From: an uncultured Prevotella sp.
Lineage (GTDB): Bacteria; Bacteroidota; Bacteroidia; Bacteroidales; Bacteroidaceae
Length of the DNA stretch: 64,000 nucleotides
Assembly (NCBI GenBank): GCA_934204655.1
Contig: CAKPZJ010000005.1
Coordinates: forward strand, 57,192-121,191
Reading direction: 5' to 3'
The notes under the pieces are model-generated. The model was not told the DNA's origin, did not search any database, and saw only the letters and a program-made list of their open reading frames with translations. Position 1 is the stretch's first letter. Each line of letters opens with the position of its first letter. The translations under genes and the position numbers were made by a program. Of this stretch, positions 57,086 to 64,000 are shown piece after piece.

Positions 57086-58081
57086 ATGAAAATACTCGTA
57101 ACGGGTGCCAGTGGCTTTATAGGCAGCTTCATTGTCGAAGAGGCGCTGCGCCAGGGCATGGAAACATGGGCCGCTATCAGGCCCACCAGTTCCAAGAAAT
57201 ATCTGGCCGACCCGCGCATACATTTTATAGAGCTCGACTTCTCGTCGCAAGAACACTTGGAGAATGCCCTGAGGCCCCACACGTTCGACTATGTCATCCA
57301 CGCTGCCGGAGTTACCAAGTGCCTGCACCCCGAGGACTTCTATGAGATCAACACCGAGGGCACCAAGCGGCTGGTGAAGGCACTTATCAGCCTGCAGATG
57401 CCCATACACCGGTTTGTGTACCTCAGCTCGCTCAGCGTGATGGGCGCCATACGCGAGGAGCAGCCTTACCAGGAGATAACCGAGCACGACTACCCCCGGC
57501 CCAACACCGCCTACGGCAAGAGTAAGCTCAGGGCCGAGCGGTTCATCGAGTCTGTGGGCACCGGGTTCCCCTCGGTCATCCTGCGGCCCACCGGCGTGTA
57601 CGGCCCGAGGGAGAAAGACTACTTCATGATGGCCAAGAGCATCAAGAAGCATGTAGACTTCGCCGTGGGGTTCCGCCGCCAGGACATCACGTTCGTCTAT
57701 GTCAAGGACGTGGTACAGGCCGTGTTCCTCACCCTCAATCACGGTATGAACGGCCGCAAGTATTTCCTAAGCGACGGCAACGTGTACCGCTCGGCCGACT
57801 TCAGTAACCTGATACGGCAGGCGCTCGGCAATCCCTGGTGGATACGTATCACCGCGCCGGTGTGGTGCCTGCGCCTGGTAACGGGCGTGGCCGAGATGGT
57901 GGCCCAGGCCACGGGACACATCAGCGCACTCAACCGCGACAAGTTTAATATCCTGCGCCAGCGCAACTGGCGCTGCGACACCGAGCCCGCCATGGACGAG
58001 CTGGGCTATCACCCTCACTACGGCCTGGAAAGGGGCGTGGCCGAGACCATCGCCTGGTACCGACAGGAGGGATGGCTGTAA
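57086..58081 (+). CDS. NAD-dependent epimerase/dehydratase family protein
   Basis: A 331-residue extended short-chain dehydrogenase. The Rossmann glycine motif GASGFIGSF lies at residues 7-15 and the catalytic Tyr143-x-x-x-Lys147 is in TAYGKSKLRAERF, with VYLSSLSVMGA supplying the serine. The C-terminal substrate domain is divergent (WRCDTEPAMDELGYHPHY), closer to 3-beta-hydroxysteroid or dihydroflavonol reductase-like members than to sugar-nucleotide epimerases. The substrate is unknown. It is followed 27 bp later by a PAP2-type lipid phosphotransferase, so a role in lipid or polyprenyl modification is possible. Confidence 0.85.
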   Translation: MKILVTGASGFIGSFIVEEALRQGMETWAAIRPTSSKKYLADPRIHFIELDFSSQEHLENALRPHTFDYVIHAAGVTKCLHPEDFYEINTEGTKRLVKALISLQMPIHRFVYLSSLSVMGAIREEQPYQEITEHDYPRPNTAYGKSKLRAERFIESVGTGFPSVILRPTGVYGPREKDYFMMAKSIKKHVDFAVGFRRQDITFVYVKDVVQAVFLTLNHGMNGRKYFLSDGNVYRSADFSNLIRQALGNPWWIRITAPVWCLRLVTGVAEMVAQATGHISALNRDKFNILRQRNWRCDTEPAMDELGYHPHYGLERGVAETIAWYRQEGWL

Positions 58082-58108
58082 GCAACGACCCTAAAACGAT
58101 TTCGGACT

Positions 58109-59083
58109 TTGAAAACTATTATCGACATATTCCGCATAGAGCGCTCGCCGCGCCGCGGACTGCTCGCCATGGAGTGGGTGGTCATGGGCTATACTGTGCT
58201 CACGCTGCTCATCATCCTGTTTACCTACACCAAGTTAGTCAACCCCGACTCCATGATATGGGGACGTGCCCGGGCCGTGGCCATGACGCTGGCCCTGTGG
58301 ATAGTGTACCGCATAGTGCCCTGCCGAGCCACCCTGCTTATCAGGGCGATAGGCCAGATGGCGCTGCTGGCCTGGTGGTATCCCGATACGTACGAGATTA
58401 ACCGCGTGCTGCCCAACCTGGACCACGTGTTTGCCGCCTGGGAGCAAGCCCTGTTTGGCTTCCAGCCCGCCCTCACCTTTGCCCGCGCTGTGCCGTCGGT
58501 CGTGGTGTCCGAGCTGATGAGCCTGGGCTACGCCGCCTACTACCCCATGATGGTGGTGGTACTGATGGTCTACTTCTTTGCCCGCTACCAGGAGTTCACG
58601 CGGTGCGCCTTTGTCATCATAGCCGCCTTCATGGTGTACTATGTGGTCTACGACCTGCTGCCGGTGGCCGGCCCCACCTATTATTATAAGGCGGTGGGCG
58701 TAGGGCAGATTGCAGCGGGCGTATTCCCCAGCGTGGGCCACTACTTCAGTACCCACACCGCCTGCCTTACCACCCCAGGCTATGCCGACGGGTTCTTCTA
58801 CCACCTGGTAGAAAACGCCAAGGCCGCCGGCGAACGTCCCACGGCCGCCTTTCCCAGCTCGCACGTCGGGGTGTCCACCATCTGCATGCTGCTGCTATGG
58901 CATGCTCGCCGGCGGACCCTCTTCTACACGCTGCTGCCCATCTACATACTGCTGTGCCTGGCCACGGTGTACATCCAGGCCCACTATGCCATCGACGCCA
59001 TAGCCGGCTTCATCACGGGCGCGGTTCTCTACGCCGTGCTGATGTACGCCATTCCCCTGTCCACCGAGCGCCACCGGCACTAA
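58109..59083 (+). CDS. PAP2-superfamily membrane enzyme, Aur1-like
   Basis: A 324-residue integral membrane protein with about six hydrophobic segments. The PAP2 motifs are RPTAAFPSSHVGVS (about residues 236-249) and a late HYAIDAIAGF with the catalytic histidine. The arrangement resembles inositol-phosphorylceramide synthase (Aur1/Ipt1)-type transferases seen in Bacteroidetes, which make sphingolipids; a plain lipid phosphatase is the alternative. The best start is TTG at 58109 (reading KTIIDIFRIERSPRRG after it), since no in-frame ATG exists between the upstream stop at 58079 and the internal ATG at 58169, and the segment between looks conserved. Confidence 0.78.
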   Translation: MKTIIDIFRIERSPRRGLLAMEWVVMGYTVLTLLIILFTYTKLVNPDSMIWGRARAVAMTLALWIVYRIVPCRATLLIRAIGQMALLAWWYPDTYEINRVLPNLDHVFAAWEQALFGFQPALTFARAVPSVVVSELMSLGYAAYYPMMVVVLMVYFFARYQEFTRCAFVIIAAFMVYYVVYDLLPVAGPTYYYKAVGVGQIAAGVFPSVGHYFSTHTACLTTPGYADGFFYHLVENAKAAGERPTAAFPSSHVGVSTICMLLLWHARRRTLFYTLLPIYILLCLATVYIQAHYAIDAIAGFITGAVLYAVLMYAIPLSTERHRH

Positions 59084-59151
59084 GCACCCCACGGCCGGGA
59101 GCCATGCGCCCACAGGCCATCACCCTATAACGAATAACAACCCATAAGATA

Positions 59152-60480
<1,329 letters not shown>

Positions 60481-60531
60481 GCCGCGGGCAAAAAACTGCT
60501 GGTTTACCTTGCTTTTTCTACACAAAAGACA

Positions 60532-60539
60532 TATCTTTG
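60532..60539 (+). promoter_or_regulatory. -7 box of the MsbA-like gene
   Basis: TATCTTTG followed by C, only 7 nt before the ATG at 60547. The transcript would have a leader of roughly 0-5 nt if that ATG is used, or about 15 nt if the in-frame ATG at 60559 is the start. Confidence 0.65.
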
Positions 60540-60546
60540 CATCATT

Positions 60547-62376
60547 ATGAAGGAATTTATGCAAATCCTCAAGCGCTACCTGCCCCCCTATAAGCGCTTC
60601 CTGGTAGGCTCGGTGGTGTTTAATATCCTTGCCGCGATATTAAACATCTTCTCCTTTGCCGCCATCATACCCATCCTACAGATACTGTTCAACACAGGCG
60701 AGTACAAGACGGCCACCACGCTCATGGCGTGGGGCAGCGGCGACCTCAAGGAGGTAATGGCCAACAACGCCAGCTACTACGTCAACGAGCTAATAGCCAT
60801 GACCAACCCCGTGACCACCCTGCTGCTCATCGGACTGCTGCTGGCTTTCATGACGTTTCTCAAGACGGGTGCCTACTTCCTCTCCTCGGCAGCCATCATA
60901 CCCATGCGCACCGGCGTGGTACGCGATATACGCAACGAGCTGTACCGCAAGATTACCACGCTGTCCCTGGGCTTCTTCAGTGAGGAGCGCAAGGGCGACA
61001 TCATAGCTCGCATGAGCGGCGATGTACAAGAGATAGAAAATAGTATCATGGCCTGGATAGACATGCTTATCAAGAACCCCATCCTGATACTCTTCTACTT
61101 CTGCGCGCTTATCTTCATCAGCTGGAAGCTCACCCTCTTCACGCTGTTCTTCGTCCCCCTGTTCGGGTGGTTCATGGGCGCGGTAGGGCGCAAGCTCAAG
61201 GCCAACAGCATTACCGTCCAGGCGCTGTGGAGCGACACCATGAGCCAGGTCGAGGAGACCTTAGGCGGACTGCGCATCATCAAGGCGTTCTGCGCCGAGG
61301 AGAAGATGGAGCGCCGCTTTGACCGCACCAACAGCAGTTACCGCGACAGCCTCACCCGCGTTCAGATACGGCAGCAGGCGGCACACCCTATGAGCGAGTT
61401 CTTAGGTACTCTGATGATTGTCATTGTACTCTGGTTTGGCGGCATCATGGTGCTGCGCAGTCACGCACTGGGCGGCCCCACCTTTATCTACTACCTGGTG
61501 ATGCTCTACTCTATCATCAACCCGCTCAAAGAGTTCTCGCGTGCCAGCTACAACATCCCCAAGGGTCTGGCCAGCATGGAGCGCATAGACCGCATCCTCA
61601 ACGCCGAGATTACTATCCGTGAAAAAGAGCACCCTGTACACATCCACAATCTGGAACACCAGATAGAATTTCGCCATGTGTCGTTCCGCTACGAACAGCA
61701 GTGGATTCTGAAGGACATCAACCTGGTCATCCCCAAGGGCAAGACCGTCGCCCTGGTCGGGCAGAGCGGCTCGGGCAAGTCTACGCTGCTCGACCTCATT
61801 CCCCGGTACTACGATGTACAGGAGGGAGAGGTACTTATCGACGGGGTGAACGTCAAAGAGCTGGGCATACACGACCTGAGACAGCTCATAGGCAACGTGA
61901 ACCAGGAGGCCATCCTCTTTAACGACTCATTCTATAACAATATCACCTTCGGAGTGGAGAACGCCACCCGCGAGGAGGTAGAGCAGGCGGCCCGGATAGC
62001 CAATGCCTACGAGTTCATCACCGAGTCGGAGCACGGGTTCGAGACCAACATCGGCGACCGTGGCGGCCGTCTGAGCGGTGGCCAGCGCCAGCGCGTCAGC
62101 ATAGCCCGCGCCATCCTGAAGAACCCGCCTATCCTGATACTGGATGAGGCCACCTCGGCGCTGGACACCGAGAGCGAGCGGCTGGTGCAGGAGGCGCTGG
62201 AGCGGCTGATGAAGACGCGTACCACCATAGCCGTGGCTCACCGCCTGTCTACCATCAAGAGCTCTGACGAGATATGCGTGCTCCACGAGGGGCGCATCGT
62301 GGAGCGCGGCACCCACGAGGAGCTGCTCCGTATAGATGGCTATTACAAGAAACTGCACGACATGCAGCAGGTATAA
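60547..62376 (+). CDS. ABC exporter, MsbA-like
   Basis: A 609-residue half-transporter with fused membrane and ATPase domains that works as a homodimer. Six membrane helices lie in residues about 15-330 (FLVGSVVFNILAAILNIFSF, PVTTLLLIGLLLAFMTFLKT). ATPase domain: Walker A GQSGSGKST near 405, Q-loop NVNQEAILF, signature LSGGQRQRVS near 509, Walker B LILDEATSALD near 530 and H-loop VAHRLSTI. MsbA-type lipid A export is the leading guess because an LpxL-like acyltransferase follows 7 bp later; multidrug or lipid export cannot be excluded. Start at 60547 or the in-frame ATG at 60559 (MQILKRYLPP). Confidence 0.9.
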   Translation: MKEFMQILKRYLPPYKRFLVGSVVFNILAAILNIFSFAAIIPILQILFNTGEYKTATTLMAWGSGDLKEVMANNASYYVNELIAMTNPVTTLLLIGLLLAFMTFLKTGAYFLSSAAIIPMRTGVVRDIRNELYRKITTLSLGFFSEERKGDIIARMSGDVQEIENSIMAWIDMLIKNPILILFYFCALIFISWKLTLFTLFFVPLFGWFMGAVGRKLKANSITVQALWSDTMSQVEETLGGLRIIKAFCAEEKMERRFDRTNSSYRDSLTRVQIRQQAAHPMSEFLGTLMIVIVLWFGGIMVLRSHALGGPTFIYYLVMLYSIINPLKEFSRASYNIPKGLASMERIDRILNAEITIREKEHPVHIHNLEHQIEFRHVSFRYEQQWILKDINLVIPKGKTVALVGQSGSGKSTLLDLIPRYYDVQEGEVLIDGVNVKELGIHDLRQLIGNVNQEAILFNDSFYNNITFGVENATREEVEQAARIANAYEFITESEHGFETNIGDRGGRLSGGQRQRVSIARAILKNPPILILDEATSALDTESERLVQEALERLMKTRTTIAVAHRLSTIKSSDEICVLHEGRIVERGTHEELLRIDGYYKKLHDMQQV

Positions 62377-62383
62377 GGAGGCT

Positions 62384-63358
62384 ATGGCTATGATAATGCG
62401 CGTCATGTACCTGCTCACGTTCGGTGTCCTGTACACCCTCTCGCTGCTCCCGCTGCGTATCCTGTACCTGTTGAGCGACGTCCTCTGCCTGCTCGTCTAC
62501 CGCGTGGTAGGTTACCGCCGCCGACTGGTGCGCCAGCACCTGCGCGACTCCTTCCCCGGCCGTACCGACCGCCAGCTGGCCGCCATAGAGCATGGTTTCT
62601 ACGCCTGGTTCTGCGACTACATCGTCGAGACGGTCAAGCTCTTCTCCATGAGCCCCCGCCAGATGCGCCGCCGCATGGTATTCAAGGGCACCGACAAACT
62701 GAGCGAGGCCGTAGACCGTGGCCAGTCGTGCGGTGTCTACCTGGGCCACTTCTGCAACTGGGAGTGGATTACCTCGCTACCCCTGTGGGTGTCGCCCAAG
62801 GGACAGTGTACGCAGATATACCATCCCCTGGAGAACCCGGAGTTTGACAAGCTCTTCCTCGGGCTGCGCTCGCGCTTCGGTGGAGTGAGCATCCCCATGG
62901 CCGAGACGCTCCGCCGCATAGCCGCGTACCGCGCGCACAAGCAGCCCATCATCATGGGCTACATATCTGACCAGATACCGTTCTGGAACAACATCCACCA
63001 CTGGCTCACGTTCCTCAACCACGACACGCCTGTGCTCACGGGCAGCGAGAAGATTATCCGCGCCACCGGGCAAGCCACCTTCTACGCTGACGTGAGGCGC
63101 ATCAGGCGCGGATATTACGAGTGTACGTTCGTGCCCATGACCATGCACCCCGAGGAGACCCACGAGTGGCAGCTCACCGACCAGTACTTCAGTCTGTTAG
63201 AGGCTTCCATCCGTCGCCAGCCCGAGTGCTACCTGTGGACGCATAACCGCTGGAAGCGCACGCACGAAGAGTACAACCTGCGCCTGGACCCCGAGACGGG
63301 CCGCGTCAACATCACCGACTCTATCGAGGACATCAAGCGGCGCAAGGGACTACTCTGA
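62384..63358 (+). CDS. LpxL/HtrB-like lipid acyltransferase
   Basis: A 324-residue membrane-bound acyltransferase of the lipid A late-acyltransferase family. A hydrophobic N-terminal segment (VMYLLTFGVLYTLSLLPLRI) anchors it, followed by the HX4(D/E) catalytic motif HFCNWE near residue 122 and the second conserved block IIMGYISDQIPFW. It would add a secondary acyl chain to lipid A. The start at 62384 is marked by AAGGAGG immediately upstream, an unusually strong Shine-Dalgarno for this phylum. It is 7 bp after the MsbA-like exporter, consistent with lipid A assembly followed by export. Confidence 0.9.
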   Translation: MAMIMRVMYLLTFGVLYTLSLLPLRILYLLSDVLCLLVYRVVGYRRRLVRQHLRDSFPGRTDRQLAAIEHGFYAWFCDYIVETVKLFSMSPRQMRRRMVFKGTDKLSEAVDRGQSCGVYLGHFCNWEWITSLPLWVSPKGQCTQIYHPLENPEFDKLFLGLRSRFGGVSIPMAETLRRIAAYRAHKQPIIMGYISDQIPFWNNIHHWLTFLNHDTPVLTGSEKIIRATGQATFYADVRRIRRGYYECTFVPMTMHPEETHEWQLTDQYFSLLEASIRRQPECYLWTHNRWKRTHEEYNLRLDPETGRVNITDSIEDIKRRKGLL

Positions 63359-63398
63359 CCATCGCCCCACAGCTGCCCCGGCAGCCGCAACCATCATA

Positions 63399-63440
63399 AA
63401 AGGCATATCGCTATCCCCCAAAAGGGCGCGATATGCCTTT
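63399..63440 (+). terminator. Terminator of the exporter-acyltransferase operon
   Basis: A perfect 12-bp stem AAAGGCATATCG / CGATATGCCTTT with an 18-nt loop, then CTTCATTTTA, 40 bp after the stop. Confidence 0.8.
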
Positions 63441-63458
63441 CTTCATTTTACAGGTGCC

Positions 63459-63486
63459 CGGGGGACTGCCCCCGTACCCATAGGTA
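63459..63486 (-). terminator. GC-rich hairpins downstream of the small minus-strand gene
   Basis: CGGGGG/CCCCCG (63459-63474) and GTACC/GGTAC (63474-63486) lie 16-43 bp past the stop at 63502. No T run follows. Confidence 0.4.
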
Positions 63487-63501
63487 CAATCACAGGTGCC
63501 C

Positions 63502-63645
63502 TTACCAGGCTACAGGCTGAGATTCTTCTTCGTTAGGAGCATCTGCCTCGTTCGTTGGAACCATGGAATCCGAACCCACAGCACACAATTCTTTCTCCAT
63601 AGCGATTTTGAGCGAATCGGGAGCCACATACTCTTCTTTCTTCAT
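63502..63645 (-). CDS. Small acidic peptide, 47 aa, MKKEYxxP type
   Basis: The frame from the ATG at 63645 reads MKKEEYVAPDSLKIAMEKEL and ends EADAPNEEESQPVAW. This is the general form of short Bacteroidales peptides: MKKxYxxP start, a hydrophobic helix, then a variable, acidic tail, often rich in Asp/Ala/Pro and ending with Trp. Their function is unknown; some are candidates for secreted or modified peptides. No maturation enzyme or exporter is visible before the window ends. Upstream, 63646-64000 shows no other gene; a longer in-frame extension to 63975 lacks conserved features and is not used. Confidence 0.55.
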   Translation of the reverse strand: MKKEEYVAPDSLKIAMEKELCAVGSDSMVPTNEADAPNEEESQPVAW

Positions 63646-64000
63646 TGATAGTGATGTGTCAGTTATTATGGCAGCCCGTTCCCTGAGCCTGCCGGTTAAT
63701 AAGATAGGGAACTCTGACGGCACAAAAAGAAAAGCGTGGGAACTTGCACACATCGCCCGTCCCACGGATTGAGGCCTTCGCATTGCCCTGCATTGTAGAA
63801 CGAGCAACTGCGAAGCCCACGCCGATATGAACACTATACTCCCTCCTCCCCACGGCCGCTCCCACGGCATACGCCGGGGCCACCATAGGCAAAAGGGATG
63901 TGAGTACACACATCCCGAGGACATCTGGCCCATATAATATTGTTGTGTTTTTAACAATCTGTATTTCTTATGCAAACAACTGTTTTACCCTATAAAGATA

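Overview
The window reads as chromosomal DNA of a moderately GC-rich member of the Bacteroidales, most like the Prevotella group. The supporting signs are: a type III glutamine synthetase; the DapL aminotransferase route to diaminopimelate; a SecD-SecF fusion; CarboxypepD_reg/beta-barrel outer membrane proteins; GH2 and GH127 glycosidases with signal peptides; an ISAon1-type transposase remnant; and Bacteroidetes-type promoters (TTTG, about 19 bp, TAnnTTTG) in front of many genes. Species cannot be named from the sequence alone.

Layout. 1-7.1 kb: the end of dapF, then dapL (lysine/diaminopimelate), glnN (ammonia assimilation), an unrecognised exported protein and a stand-alone TrpB2-type tryptophan synthase beta chain. 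7.2-10 kb: an A+T-richer patch with an outer membrane beta-barrel protein and an ISAon1 transposase remnant, probably acquired. 10.3-16.2 kb: gltB-gltD glutamate synthase on the minus strand. With glnN this gives a complete GS/GOGAT pair. 17.4-19.9 kb: three adjacent FKBP-type prolyl isomerases aimed at the cytoplasm, the lipoprotein pathway and the periplasm. 20.3-26.5 kb: a sirtuin, then a tight run argS-rnhA-pyrE-SRPBCC-argH-lipoprotein, the last with a Rieske-like arrangement of cysteines. 27-31.2 kb: a second outer membrane beta-barrel protein and a large lipoprotein. 32-39.2 kb: exported GH2 beta-galactosidase, an esterase/HAD two-domain protein, guanine deaminase, a PAP2-beta-barrel protein and Tag glycosylase. 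39.6-48.5 kb: secDF, an operon lrp-[GATase1/M19 dipeptidase fusion]-M28 cyclase/peptidase, and GH127. 49.9-53.4 kb: a Dna2-like nuclease-helicase and tRNA-Leu(CAA). 53.5-56.1 kb: manC, an SH3 protein, HIT and greA. 57-63.4 kb: an envelope-flavoured run of NAD-dependent epimerase, Aur1-like PAP2 transferase, miaB, an MsbA-like ABC exporter and an LpxL-like acyltransferase.

The least explained feature is a set of repeat islands in the longer gene-free gaps (5.5, 31.2-32.0, 38.1-38.3, 39.2-39.6, 48.6-49.9, 56.6-57.0 kb). They share three components: (i) a dispersed element of about 65-96 bp with a GCAAGCCGAG core; (ii) a palindromic element with AGACCGACCTTTA ends; (iii) degenerate CTTTTTAC tracts. 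Several are arranged as long inverted-repeat pairs. One inverted repeat abuts a perfectly phased 21-bp minisatellite (14 units, 49396-49689) whose forward frames stay open as heptapeptide repeats. No CRISPR array, prophage or intact insertion sequence is visible. Apart from the repeat islands and a few unusual fusions, the window is mostly core metabolism.
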